A stretch of 64,000 nt of DNA from Auricularia sp. M13 (Eukaryota > Basidiomycota > Agaricomycetes > Auriculariales > Auriculariaceae). The notes beneath the pieces are model-generated. The model was not told where the DNA came from and did no database searches. It saw only the letters and a program-made list of their open reading frames with translations. Position 1 is the first letter of the stretch. Every line of letters starts with the position of its first letter. A program made the position numbers and the translations under genes. Below, piece by piece: positions 1-11,615 of the stretch. Where the stretch lies: assembly GCA_037042915.1 (NCBI GenBank), contig CM073195.1, positions 1,736,001 to 1,800,000 of the forward strand, in the 5' to 3' direction.

Positions 1-1004
1 CCTCGGGCACGAGCTCGCGCCCGGGCCGAACTTCACGTCGCCGTTTGTGCAGGCCGCCCACTTCGACTTCACGCGCAACTGGGTCGGCTTCGCCATGGAA
101 GGCTTCACCGCGCATGTCGAGCTGGACGTCACGCTGACGCCCGCCAACACCTCCAACGAGCTTGTGATCCATCTCCTAGGCGTCCCGCTCACCATTCCCG
201 TCGTTGCCGTCAGTACCGGTCCCTTGGCCGCATTTGGACACGATAAGATGCTGACTGCGCATCTGATTGGCAATGAGCAGGTCCCGGGGCTTTCTGTCAC
301 CTTTGATCCCCAGATCCACGGGCTCGTCAACGTCTCGCAGCCCGTGACGTTCACGCACGGCTTCGACCTCACCGTCCCCTCGGGCTCGACGCTCCTCATC
401 CCCGTCGCCCATGTCGACGAGAGCATCGCAGTGGGCTTGTACGTCTCGCCAGAAGACCATGCGCAGCGCTGATTTTTCCGCCCGGCGCTGACTTTGTTAC
501 TGTAGCAATGAGACGGTGATCACGACGACGGATTTCCAATCGACGACCGGCGACCTCGAGATGAACTTCCAGCTGTCCTTCCGCCCGACGTTCACGATCG
601 CCCTGCAGCTGCTGAACGACGAGCTGGCATTCGAGGCGCACACCGACCTGCCCAAGCTCGACGTCGCGGTGTCCCAAGTTGCCAACGCCAACGCCGCATG
701 CGTCGCTGGTGGCGACGGCGGCAGCAGGCCCGTGTTTCCCCAGCTGACCAAGCTCGAGACGAGCATCGGGATGGATATCGGCGTCAGCTTCCTCGATAAG
801 GAGTTCGTGCCCGTCGATTTCAGCACACCGTTGAAAAGTGCTGCGCCCGTGCAGTGCTACGAGTACGACCCCAGGGGCAAGATCCTCGTTGCACCGGGCT
901 CCCTCACCAAGGACGGAGATGGAGAGAACGCTGCGCTCTCCTCGAGTCGTGTGTCCGTTCTTCTGGCCGTCTTCTCTGCCCTTGTGGCTGCTGTCTTCGT
1001 CTGA
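1..1004 (+). CDS. Secreted GPI-anchor-type surface protein, DUF7223-like (5' end outside window)
   Basis: Two exons are visible, 2-438 and 506-1004, split by a 67-nt GTACGT...TAG intron. The reading frame is open at the window edge, so the signal peptide and start lie upstream. The protein has beta-rich repeats of alternating hydrophobic residues, many Thr/Ser/Asn, and a Cys-containing segment near CYEYDPRGK. It ends in a roughly 17-residue hydrophobic tail (SVLLAVFSALVAAVFV) after a small-residue stretch, the layout of a GPI attachment signal. The pattern resembles the fungal DUF7223 family of extracellular proteins, whose function is unknown; that assignment is from memory. A damaged relative lies at 5742-6329. 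The cell-surface location is inferred from the tail alone because the N-terminus is missing. Confidence 0.7.
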
Positions 1005-1321
1005 GCTGCGCTCTTTCGAGGCTTTCGATCCAAAGTGGGGGATTTTGTAATTTATATAGGTTATTTGTGGGTTTTCTCCCCGGGTTGATAATTAAAAGCT
1101 TAGGTTATTACTGCGCTCAGATTCGATAACGGGAGCAGAACCTGAAGCTCTGGAGTTTTCAAGTTTTCATCTTCGGGTTTACTGGTGCAATCTCCGAGTC
1201 CAATTCTCTTTCTTTCCCCGACGATCACCGTGACCATGTCGCTGCAAGCTGCGCTGACTGACGCCAACCTCGTATCACACGGCGCTGAAGTCAAGATGGA
1301 TGCTCGACATGATGACCTCGC

Positions 1322-2074
1322 TCAATTGAACTCGGCGTCTTTGGGCACATGCACGAGCCACGGGAGCGTCACCGCGTTCAGCTTGCGTAAAAGCTATCCG
1401 CATGGCGTCAGCACCGACCCCTCCATTCTGCCGGTGTATGTAGAACTGCTCACATGGGCGCCGAACCGCGTCGGATGGGCGTCGCCGTTCCAGCGGTCCT
1501 CGACCTTGACGATCTTGCCGGCGTCGTCGAGGTCGATGACGACGAGCGAGTAGATCGTCTTCTTCGTCCCGAGCCAGCGGAAGGTGTACTCCTGCGCCTG
1601 CGCGTACTCGATCCGGCGCTCGGACGCGGACAGGATGCGGTGCGAGAGGTGGCGCGAGACCGGGAACGCTTTGGGCTGCCCGGCCCGCCGCTCGTCATCG
1701 TCATGAAGCGGTGAGGGCCAGGAGAGCGCACCATTGCCCACCACTGCGCGCCGAATTGCGCGTAGCCTTTGCAGTCCGACAGCGGGTCCTGCGGGCCGGC
1801 GTTAGCTCTGCACGCCCGTTAGCTCACGATCAGCGCGCACCTCGAACGCGCCGTCCGGCCTGAACGAGCGCTTGAATATCTCCATCCGCGGCCTGGACGA
1901 GAACAGCTGCCCATCGCCGTCATCAGCACCGCGCACCGCGCACCGGGGGCGCAGAGAGCAGACCTCGATGACGTCCTGGACGACCTGCTGGCGCTCGAGC
2001 GAGAGCGTCGGCTCGGGATCGGTGTTGCTCGCCGACAGCGCCGCGGCTAGCTTTGCTTGCGAGCTGGTGCTCAT
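1322..2074 (-). CDS. NTF2-like / SnoaL-like fold protein
   Basis: Five exons read on the minus strand: 2074-1944, 1892-1841, 1788-1732, 1675-1454 and 1393-1322, giving 177 residues. All four introns (51, 52, 56 and 60 nt) have GT...AG ends and consistent phase. The start is the ATG at 2074. The N-terminus MSTSSQAKLAAALS is followed by a helix, then MEIFKRSFRPDGAFEDPLSD, the typical entry to a SnoaL/NTF2-like cone fold. Then come QEYTF and VIDLDD strands and the fungal ending KVEDRWNGDAHP. Fungal relatives of this length are common and uncharacterised; the fold usually binds a small hydrophobic ligand or catalyses isomerisation. No catalytic residue can be assigned here, so no substrate is proposed. 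Confidence 0.75.
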
Positions 2075-5000
2075 CGTTCTCCGTGGGTGTATGCGTGCGT
2101 ACGCAGTTGAGAGTGCTTTTATCATCGCGGGGAGGAGCGGCGGTCGATCGCGCGCACGGTATGACATCAGATGCCGCGGAGAATCGATTGCGTCACGTGC
2201 GAGTGCTTGATGGGATAGGCGCGCGCGCAGTGTGACGACGTCTTGCATTCTTCTGCAACTAGCTGGCATGCATTGTGCCACTTCCTTGCGCGCTGCATTC
2301 ATACAAAACCTCATCTCATTCTCACGGCCGCGCACCCTTTGTCTCTGCCCATGCCCCCCCTCCCATGCTCCTATCCTCGCTTCAGCCAGCACCGAGCTAT
2401 ATGCACCCCACGCCGCGACCGCAGACAAAAGCGCTTGGAACCTGCTCACCGCTTCCGCCGCGTGTCCGCGTCCCGCTATCGATACATCTCAGCCTTGGCA
2501 CCGCTTCCCTACTGACGATGGTGAGCGAGAACATTCAAGTTATTCTTCAGTACTAGCAGGTCTCTCAAGCCGATCCGAATGCACTGGCAGGGGGAGATGT
2601 GTACGACGAGAGCCCCTTAGGAGTCATGGCTCGTTGGCAAGACGCCAGCGCGGGTTATAGGTACACGGCGCAAATGCTGCGAATCGGACGGCCACCCGCG
2701 CAGCCCGCCAGCAACAGCATTTGGTGAGTCTTGCATGCAAACTCACTTGCACCCCGCTCTCCTTCTCCTTCGCGCATTGTCTGATATGATATGATATCCG
2801 CGGCGGCAGCACGGGCATCCTTGCCGAGCGTACATGCGTGATGCACTCCCAGCTGCACCAGACTCGGAGCGCTACTCGTAGGTTACAGTAATTCCAACGG
2901 AGGCGAGTCCGATTCTGGGTCATCCCTTGTTCGGCCATTCGTACGCGGACTAGCCGCCACTTCACTATACGCCCAGTCCCGCAATTACGGTGCTCTTGCA
3001 TTTCCTTCACACTGCGTGCACTTCGAACCCAGTTTTGCTGCTCAATCACCCAGTGGACCCCTTTCAATTGGCCAGCCTGTCCGGGCTGCGACGAATGGCC
3101 GTTCCGCGGAACAATAATGTACTCGCCGCTAGCAATGGTTGCCACATACTGTAGGTATTCCGCTCTCGGCGCCGCGACGTAGACTCGTCTACTTACATAC
3201 CTAACGCCAGCTCCGAGTCTACTGCATATGGTCTCGTCCCGTCAAGCCGGAGCAGGCCAACATCCTACTGTACTGTATTCCCGGCCTGTAGTGTTTCGGC
3301 ACACCGCTCTCATCCACGCCATCGGACTCGACTACGACGCGTACAGTTTCCGCGCGGGAAGCATGAACAATGACTCGAAGCGACGGGGTTTACTTACGGG
3401 CAGATTTTCCCAAATCGAAACCAGAACACATCCGAATGGTCACGGTGCCGGTCTACTAGTACCGTGACAGAACATGTGCATTTGATCATGATTCCCCGTA
3501 CGGAGCTTCTGCTTGACTGCTTCTACCCGCGCGATCTACTAGTATTGGCGGCGAGATGTGGTGTTACGGATGCACGTATTCCCGAGCGCACTTAAAAGCA
3601 AGATGACCAGGACGACGAAGACGCCGTCTGTCAAATTCGGAGTGTGGTACTGAATTAAAACGTGAAACAGACGCGGGTGCTTGTTGACACTTGAAACGGC
3701 ACTGGACGCGGGGACCAAGAGTACAGCGGAGGCGGCGGCGAGACCCGCCGCATTGGCAAGAAAACAGCAGCAGCACTGGGGTGTCGCGGAAATCACAAAG
3801 GACGAGAGCCAAGCGCAAGCGCAAGCCTGCCTGACGACGAGGTGCACGCATTGTCATTCATGTTCCCCCAGGCCTGTCAACGTGTGCCCCTGTCGTACTC
3901 GTGGCACGTCGATCTGCAAGTTCAGAAAGCACCAGCATTATAGAAGGAGCGATGCGGCAGCGGATAGACAAGCATTGGTCGCGCGAGATGCGGCGGAAGA
4001 GGTCGACGAGCAAGATTATGAGCCTGTTCAGACCTAGACGAACGCATACTGTATGATGCGTGCGCATCCCCGCCGTTAAGATGTCCAGAGTCTCGGTGCG
4101 AGCTCCTTGGACGGGCCACAAGGAGCTGGGATTCCCGGGGCCGTGCGAAGCATGCCGGGATACGCGAGACCGGAAGTTTTTTCGGCAGGTGCAGTCAGAA
4201 CTGGGTCCCGGGATAGACCTGAGCAGGTTGTTGTGACAGGAAAGTGTGGTTTGCGACAGCGAGGAAGGAATGAAAGCCTGAGGAGCAAAGTAGCGGAGAC
4301 TGAATTTGAATTTGGCGGGCTTTTCTTCCTTCGCGCTGTTTGCCATTGCTGCGCGTTCATCACTGAATCTGTAATGGCGCCTGGCCCTGTTCTGTCCTGA
4401 AAGCCTTCTCTATCCTCTCTGTTTGTGCAGCCGCGATTTTCCCTACGCTTTTTTTTGTGGCACAGAAGCTTCATTCAGGGGCAGCACAGGACTTCCACCT
4501 CTAGAGGACTCTGAACAGGCCTCAGCAACGGGAGCGGTCAGTTATCGAGAAGCTTCGTCCAGGCTCAGCGAGCGACACAGCATCGTAATGGTTTGCCGCG
4601 CGGGGGTAATGTTGTACGGGGCGGGCATCTTCACGCGGAACGGTATCGTCACGGTGCAGGGCGCTCGGCCGCCTCTTCGTCCTGGTGCACTCGCCGAGCC
4701 CTGCACGCGGCCCGCCTGCGGAGGGCCGTTTGAAACTTGCCCACTTGAGCAGAGTGTTTCGGAAAAGTCTACGCTACGTGAGGTCATTGTATTGCCATGC
4801 CCGGCGTCCGTCGAGCTGCAGGTTTTTGGGTGCGCCATAACACACATTCTGCTCTACCCTTCGAGTCTTAACTCGCGCTTGCGCAGCAATCGTTGGCCGC
4901 TCGGTGCTCGACGCCGGACGGGAAGTTGGCACCTGCGCGCATCGCCGCCGTGGAAGGTACCAGTGGGCGGTACGACTCCGTCGCGTCTGCTCGCAACCAG

Positions 5001-5741
5001 GCACTGTCTAACCCACCGGTTTAGTGCTCGGTGGCTCTGCTCAGCTTCACTGTTGCGCGCGACACTGCATTGCTGTGTACGAATCGCCACTGCCTACCTT
5101 GTGTTCACTGGCAATCACAGGGCCCCGCGTTCCTGTGCTCGGAGCGTTGCTCTTGCTTGCTTGCTCACCATGCGGGTCTACCGATGTATCAAGTCCCGAC
5201 TCCTGGCTGACGAGTACCCGATGGGCGCGCATTGAATGTCCTGCATCTCGACTTTCTGCGCGTCGGCACTTCATCTCTCGTGCAAAGTTCCATACTCTGC
5301 GGCCACCTGCGACCTCGGGAGTGAACATAGTTGAGTCACCCCTGCACATGTCCTGTGCTCAACAGTCAGGATCGCCGTTGGACGCGTCAACTCGGCGGAA
5401 TCAGTCCAGTATGCTGTTGCATCGATCCCTGTTGCTCGAGCAAACACGGTGCAGGGCGGAGTCTTCTTCAGTGCGTACCTCGATTTTGTACAGACCTTGG
5501 GCGGCTGAAGTGATGTTGAATAGCGTGCAGATCATGATCGCCGCGCAGGGTTCAGGTTTTGGTTGCTCGCTCACGCACAGCCTGGTAGCCGCGGCGTGCG
5601 ATATCAAGGTGCATATAAACCTGCAGCCCGGTGAACAATGCTTTTATTCCACCTCTCCTCCTCTCGGTCTGCGGCTTCTTATTTCACGCCACGAGGAGTG
5701 TTCCAGAACCTCTCGCGACTCGCAGGACTGTGATCCCCATG
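2075..5741. other. Gene-poor stretch, no supported gene
   Basis: Open frames exist on both strands, but none shows a recognisable domain, the local third-position GC bias together with splice signals, or agreement between adjacent frames. The longest, 4423-5235 and 5024-6160 (+), read as mixed-composition sequence rich in Arg, Ser and Cys, and only the end of the second overlaps a real gene remnant. I see no RNA gene, tandem repeat or inverted repeat here. Confidence 0.5.
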
Positions 5742-6329
5742 AAGGACGTTCTCGTCCCATTGTCACGGCCGCGCTCGGCGTCACACTCGCATCCCCCACT
5801 CCCACTCCGCTGAACGACCTTGCGCTCGTGGCAAACCCCGCGCCAGAGGGCAGCGGTCATCAGGGCATCTCGGTCAACGGCAAGGTGTTCCCTCCGCCCG
5901 CTGTGCCCGGGCAAGAATTGTATGTCCACATCCCCCAGCCCGTCTCCTCCATTATTCATTACACTCACATTGAAACTCTCTACAGCCCGCAGAACCTTGA
6001 AGTCGACTGCTCGCCCTGCTCCTCAACTGGCAATATCAGCCTCAGCGCCGGCGGGCAGGACGTCGGGTTTCAACGTCGGGCTCAGCTTCCTCGGCAAGGA
6101 GTTCACACCGCTCGATTTCAGCGTGCCGTTGGATGCGGTTGCGCCAGTGCAGTGCTATGAGTACGATCCGGAGAGGAAGCTCCTTGTCAAGCCCGGGTCG
6201 CTGGCCAAAGACTCTAATGACCAGAGTCGAAGCAAAGGGGGTGTCAGTCAGAATGCCGTGGGTTCATCGGTTGAGTGCCACGTGTTTCTTGCTGTGTTGA
6301 CTGCTGCTGCTGTCGCTCTCGTCGCCTGA
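5742..6329 (+). pseudogene. Broken DUF7223-like secreted protein copy
   Basis: This is a remnant of the same family as 1-1004. It begins at ATG 5742 with MKDVLV. After about seven codons the frame slips and continues as a signal-peptide-like TAALGVTLASPTPTP. A 66-nt intron (5920-5985, GTATGT...CAG) interrupts at a TT|C codon, as in the intact gene. A Cys-x2-Cys motif follows (LEVDCSPCSS), then the frame slips again near 6065 and jumps directly to the C-terminal part (VGLSFLGKEFTPLDF, CYEYDPERK, hydrophobic GPI-type tail). The region corresponding to most of the intact gene's body is therefore deleted. Two frame slips plus an internal deletion make it a pseudogene rather than a short isoform. 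Confidence 0.7.
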
Positions 6330-8420
6330 ACGAATCTCTGGTCATCATATACATTGTTGGGTGCGGTAATCTGTAGGGAGTCGCGCAAAAACACGGAGGC
6401 TCACTGATTCGTACACCGCCAGTCGAAAGCAGCGGTCGTGGCGTGATCGCGGCGGTCGGATGGCGAGCCGTGCAAGCGCGACCCCGCGTGGCCGACTGTG
6501 CGAGCCTCGTAAAGGGCTCGAAATCTTCACTTGCACGAGAGTCGTATCAGCAAGTTTCTTGGGCGGTCCCGGCTACGGGTTGTTTTGGAACCCGCGTGCC
6601 ATCATTCTTTGACAGCGCAGCTACGAGCTCGCTGTGAGCTCGTGCGTAGGTCCTCTCCGATGGCAGTGTGGCATGCCTCAAATAGGCATACTGCAAGGTC
6701 GTGCCAACCTCATCGTAGAAATCTTCAATCGAGCACTTGGGCACGTTCTGACCAGCTTGCTCAGGGTCGTTCAAGATTGCAATTCCGTGGAGACGGTGTG
6801 TTTTGGTAGGAAAAAAAATGTATTATGCAAACTAATTAAGATGTACGGAACACTCTAACCAGTACTACATGAAAATAAAGTGAACTGTAGGACGTACAGA
6901 GGGGCGCCGAAAGGAGCTACGCGTTCCGAGGTTTACATCTGAAAGATCATCAATTTCAAGGTTATAGAGCGTGCCATGCGGACATACGTAATACGCATCG
7001 AGAACGGCCCGAACGAGGGAAAGAGGCAGATGCAACCGCATAGTAACTGTGAAGAATGCTTAGCCAGTGCACAGGCGATGGCGGCTGAGTGTACTTACCA
7101 TATTGGCGCTGCAATGTGTGGCAAACTCTACGAACCGCGTCAGCTAAGCAAATGCGACAGTGGGCTCGCACGTACCAGATACGCTGCAGAGCGGCAATGC
7201 ATCTACACAGTGGCCTGTGCGGGACGGATCTGTGCTCACACATCCTTGCGCGAGACACGTCGCTTCGACCGAAGAGCAAGTTGGAGTCACCGGAGCGAGC
7301 CGTTTTGATGATTTGTACTTGAGATTTGAGCTCAGCAAGGTTTCGGAATTCGGAAGCAAGTCTCAAGCGTCGACTCTGGAGCCTGCTGCTCCCAGACCTG
7401 CCTCCACTCCCGCAGATACCAAGAGGGTGGCCCGGAAGCATCATCTCCTTGGTTTTTTTTTTACATAGTTTGTTATATATATATTCATTAGGCCGCGAGC
7501 ACTCTGGGCGGTCGAGCCAGTTATTGCGGCATGGACTCGGACTTGAGCAGCTTGAGTCTTGAACGTTGAATGCAGGACTTGGAACAATGGAAGCTGCAAG
7601 TGGTTCTCAATGTACGGGACTTTAAAGAGGCCTTTGATGCAGGCGGCCGGTGACCCCGTGCACAAGGCGGTCACAATGGCACAGACAGAGGCTAGCGGCG
7701 TGCATGTGAGCGTATCTGCGATGTGCGGGCATGCGTGCACCAGAAATGGTCGGAGATCTGGATCCGTCACAACCAAGTGTACAATGTCATGTAGTGCACG
7801 AATGAGGAAGTAAGCGGCAAGCACTTGCAAGAGCACTCGGCGAGGTCAACTACGAGCTCGCAGCAAGCTCGCAGTGCAAGCTTGTAACAAAGTCGCGGCA
7901 ATCCCGAAGCGATGTCGTACATTAGGTCATCACAAGCACGCCCTTGTGAACCCGCTGGCCTCTCAAGCTCGTACGGCGGTGTATTCCAGCAGAAAGCGCA
8001 CAGCCAAGTGTTTCCTTTGTCAGACATTGCATCCGACCAGATGCGGCTGCACGAGCCCTGGACCTACATAGGAGCTTTGCTGTGCAACAGGCTACTGTTC
8101 CCGAGGAGTTGAGACGCGCGAATAGCAAGTTCCACATATACACATTCGCGTGAGAAAGTTCAATCCTTCCCATTCAGGACGTTCCATTCGACGTGCAAGA
8201 ATGAAGTTCAGTCGTGAGCAGTCTGGAGGTTGCCTTCGTGCGCTGTCTTTCGTTGTCTATTCCAGGATGCGATGTCGGACATCTGCAGAAGCATTCACTG
8301 CGCGGAGCCGAACGCGACCGATCCACGCACATTCTCATTGGACAAGTCCTGCTTCCTTCAGTTCCGTGTCCCTGCGCCCTTCCCTCCTTTCGCGATGCGG
8401 CAGTTGAATTGAATTCTGCC
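6330..8420. other. Intergenic, no supported gene
   Basis: No frame here shows coding features that I can support. Frames at 6962-7444 (-) and 7441-7836 (-) lack family motifs and splice consistency. The stretch has AT-rich patches near 6810-6890 and 7450-7490. Confidence 0.45.
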
Positions 8421-8430
8421 ACATATATAG
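8421..8430 (+). promoter_or_regulatory. TATA-like element of the interrupted gene
   Basis: ACATATATAG lies 47 nt upstream of the ATG at 8477. Its position fits a TATA box for the hypothetical gene starting there. This is inference from sequence and spacing only. Confidence 0.4.
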
Positions 8431-8476
8431 ATAGCTCTGTTAGGGCATAGCGAGTTCCCCGCACCCCCAGTCCCAA

Positions 8477-9065
8477 ATGTTCGCGCGCATCTCGAGGTCA
8501 AAATTACTCGGCAAAAAGACGGGAACCCTTGAGGAGGCTATTAGGGCCCCGGCTGCTTGTGCAGCCAACGAAGCCATCCAGGAGAACGTCGAGGATGAGC
8601 GCGGCTGGACTAAGCGACCGGATGGAGCTCAGCATCGATCGGGGATACGCATCGATGTCCTTGGCAACCTATACGATCCAGATAACAAGAGAGGTCGGTC
8701 TAAGATATTCTTGAGCATGCGGGAATGTGAGCTCATCGCATGTACAGCGCATAAAAGAATTGTCGTCGACGCCAAGAAACGGCCAGATGCGGGTGACATT
8801 ATTGGTGCGCTTGTATCCATCGAGGCTCCATAATCATTGCCTCAACACATTACATATAGGAGGAAGGAACCATTGGAGAGACTTGTATGGCGACTATCAT
8901 ATCGAGGACCACGATTGGGCGGACACGATTGAACACGCGGGTCAGCTCAATTCCGAACCGCGCAGCTCACCTCACGATGTTGAATTCTGGTTCCTGTCAG
9001 AGAGAATCATTTCGGCTAACCTTAGCGGCGACAATTACTATGAGAACGTGCGGCGGGTCTGCTAG
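8477..9065 (+). pseudogene. Hypothetical host gene, 5' part, cut by the mobile element
   Basis: Exons 8477-8804 and 8860-9065 are separated by a 55-nt intron (GTGCGC...TAG) with consistent phase. They encode about 177 residues of unknown family. The second exon (GRNHWRDLYGDYHIEDHDW) has coding-like composition. The apparent stop TAG at 9063-9065 is not native: it is the first three bases of the element's inverted repeat. The last host codons are GTC TGC, where TCTGC is the target duplication. Joining 9062 to 24415 continues the same frame (VC, then FRVDASAAQAAQ) until a donor site at 24480. The present product would be truncated. I do not recognise the protein. Confidence 0.65.
9058..9062. 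repeat. Target site duplication, left copy (TCTGC)
   Basis: TCTGC directly precedes the TAGGG terminus of the left inverted repeat. It is matched by TCTGC directly after the CCCTA terminus on the right (24410-24414). Confidence 0.85.
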
Positions 9066-9970
9066 GGAAGACGAGAACCGCAAGGTTAGTAAGCGGCTCC
9101 CGGCAATCCCATCAAAGCGCCCAACACCAGTCTACCGTCTAACTGAGTACTCTAGTAGTGTAACTTGGCTACTGTGAGCTCTTCTAGAGTGTTGAGGAGG
9201 TAGATGACAGTGGTGAGCTCTGCTGCTCTGCAGTCTGGGCGGTGCATGGCATGGTCACTGCGCTGTGCTACTGGCATTTCAAGGATCTATGAAGCACAAC
9301 ATCGGTGTAAATAGAGAGCGCCATTGACTACATGGGATGCAGGATGTGCGCGCAGCAGTCTGAGGAGGCGCGGTCAAAAGGCGTCGGCCGTCTGCGGTAT
9401 GGAGTCCGCATCTCTAACTCCGAGTCTCTGACCGTGACGCGCTCGTTCCTTGTCGCTGGCAATGGAGATCTTGCCGCGCAGGAAGTGAGCTGAGCAGCAT
9501 ATCAAACCTATCACCGAGTGCTCCGGCAATGGTCTCCCTTGCACAGCGGCTTGATGACTGGCCGCGGACACTCGGAGGTCGCACTGGCCAGTTTGAATTG
9601 GTCCACCGCTGCTGCTTGCTGTCGCGTCTATGGCAGAAATTATTCGCATCTTACTCCATCTTAATAGTGAGCAACCATGTGGTTGGTATTGCATGACTGA
9701 AAGAGGAGATGAGTCCCGATCTGACACTAAAATGTAATATATTATATTGCATAAAGCAGAGCCTTTATGACACTGTGGCCCAGTGGATAAGCTGCATGCA
9801 AGTTGTAGTCTTGTGAGTTTCTCTCCAATGTCCTTGGTTCGAATCCGCGTTTTTATTGCTTTTTGTACGTGAGTGACATCTCCAGTTTGACCGTTACTTT
9901 TGCGCGAGCGCGCGCGCAAAAAGCCCGGAGGTAAATTGTCGCACTTTACGCTATTGTGCTTTACCAGTGT
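9063..9970 (+). repeat. Left terminal inverted repeat (908 bp)
   Basis: This is the reverse complement of 23501-24409. It starts TAGGGAAGACGAG and ends TTACCAGTGT. Differences I can see are a single C missing near 9608 and one base in the GCGCGAGCGCGCGC tract near 9909. It contains a tRNA-like Pol III block. Open frames within it are repeat sequence, not genes. Confidence 0.95.
9769..9854 (+). promoter_or_regulatory. tRNA-like block with Pol III A and B boxes, left TIR
   Basis: TGGCCCAGTGG (9776-9786) matches an A box, GGTTCGAATCC (9836-9846) matches a B box, and a T5 run follows at 9850-9854 like a Pol III terminator. The spacing is tRNA-like. The preceding GACACTG has no complementary 3' acceptor strand and the T stem does not pair well, so a working tRNA is unlikely. 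A tRNA-derived SINE-like or Pol III promoter unit fits better. Confidence 0.6.
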
Positions 9971-10151
9971 TGGATTGCTCTGGACATATCCAGAATGAAG
10001 TGACAATCACATAAGCCTCAGTCCAGAGGACCATGTGGGGGTTGTGTTGTAAGAGTGTGGTTGCAGTGCGGCAGCAGCGGCCCACCAATCTGATCGGCGT
10101 GTCCCTTTCCCGATCATCATCCATCGAGTCTGAACACTAGTGTCCTATAGC

Positions 10152-11354
10152 ATGGCCACTACTGACGCTGCACAAGGCATCGAGTTTCTTCCTCGGCAAG
10201 CAACTGCTTTCCCCAATATTCTGAAGCATGTATGTGATAATCATTCTCTTCTGCCCCCGGTGCTCACACTGTATAGCTTGAAGAGAGAGCCTCCCTGCTG
10301 AAAAAGGCTCGAGATGACTCTCTGTCTACCTTGGAGATGGGATCGGTATCATCGTCACCTGCAGCGCAGTCCACGCAATGGATTGAGCATCTCGCTATCA
10401 AAACGATCTTCATGAATGCGAGCGAACTCGACGACGATCCAAACTCCAGGCGTGCTCTAGGCGATCCACGACGGCCAGCCAACAGTGTTGCAGCTGTACG
10501 GCTTCCACCTCAGGAACCTAGCGTGAAGTTTTTGCTTTCCAATCGCATTGTCGCGCGCGGAACAAAGTGCAACATATACAAAGTTCGTGTCTCACATATA
10601 GTCCCTCCTTGCAAGTGACGCATCCCGACAGTGCATAATCAATGGCGATGACTCAGAAGTTTGGGTTGCCAAGGAGTACAAGGCAGACTTGTGCGCGCGG
10701 CGCGAAGAGTCATACTTGCATCAAATCGCATGTGGGCTTGCTCTCGCCCGCGAATTCCTTCCCCAATTCATGGAAGATGTTGGAAAGTTAAGTACCACTA
10801 CATGTAGGTTATTAGCATTGAAATACCACGCGCTGACAGTGCTTAAGTGGGTGCATACGATCAAGTCATCATCAGAGCCATCGATACCGTCGCATTCACC
10901 ATTCCAAGTGCTACCGGCCCCGCTGCTCTTCGTACTCTGCTGTGTCAACCAAATGCACCAGGAAATGTTGTCAGTGTCTGTGGCACAGGGACCTGTGACG
11001 GCGAAGCGGTTTCTCACCTTTTGCACTCTTTTGCCCATTGGTATTATGAGCGTCTCGACGAAGAACATGTCCTCCTGGAATTCAAAGTGAGCATCCGAGG
11101 TGCCATGACGATCTCAGATTAACTAACACTTCAAAGCTATTGTAGATGGAAAATCCTGGCTCATTTACAGTTGCAGTGAACACAGGTGTGTTCATGGACT
11201 CGCAATTTTGGACGCACTAACCTCACGCAGTGCTGCCGATGATAATCTGCCTACAAATCTGTTTCAGGAATTTAAATCACGTGTTAGGCATGTCTGCAAT
11301 TCGTTGTGTACTGAGCTGCAGCTCTATACTGTAGGCGAGATGCCAGGAATGTAA
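10152..11354 (+). CDS. Alpha-kinase-like protein (element cargo 1)
   Basis: Exons 10152-10229, 10277-10582, 10632-10803 and 10848-11086 join in consistent phase. They give MATTDAAQGIEF, then a region with EVWVAKEYKADL (a candidate ATP-binding Lys) and further on HSFAHWYYERLDEEHVLLEF. A last segment, about 11137-11354, contains DGKSWLIYSCSEH, LAILDALTS and RVRHVCNSLC. The HxCNxxC ending resembles the zinc-binding tail of alpha-kinases. The order Lys segment, HW-YY strand, Cys pair mirrors the neighbouring intact alpha-kinase, but the DxQG motif is not preserved. The junction between 11086 and about 11137 needs either a non-canonical splice or a one-base indel, so the gene may be damaged or catalytically dead. 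It starts about 180 bp inside the left TIR boundary. Confidence 0.6.
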
Positions 11355-11615
11355 TTCAACGGTGGCTGGACAATGCGAAAATTCTGCTCTGAACATCCAA
11401 CCTAGATTAAATCTCAAGAGGCTAGCTGTGCGATACTGGAGACGGTAATGCAACACTGCTTCTGTGAAGCACCCTGAAGCGAATGTGACGAGTTGAAGGT
11501 TATTACGGTTCCCTTTAGCGCTTTTTCATCCGCTGCTCTCTCTTTGCCCAGTTTCTTTCCCGCGACTCTATCCCCAACTAATCGCCCTTACCATACCGAC
11601 TTTTCCCGCTATTCG

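Noticed and set aside
5024-6160. A 378-codon plus-strand frame
   Set aside because: Only its 3' third matches a known family, and that part ends by frameshift; the rest has no coding signature.
9769-9854. Functional tRNA gene
   Set aside because: A and B boxes are good, but the 5' GACACTG has no pairing 3' acceptor strand and the T stem does not close.
9374-10006. A 210-codon minus-strand frame and its plus-strand counterpart at 23552-24098
   Set aside because: Both lie wholly inside the terminal inverted repeats and are the same sequence; no motif or splice structure supports a protein.
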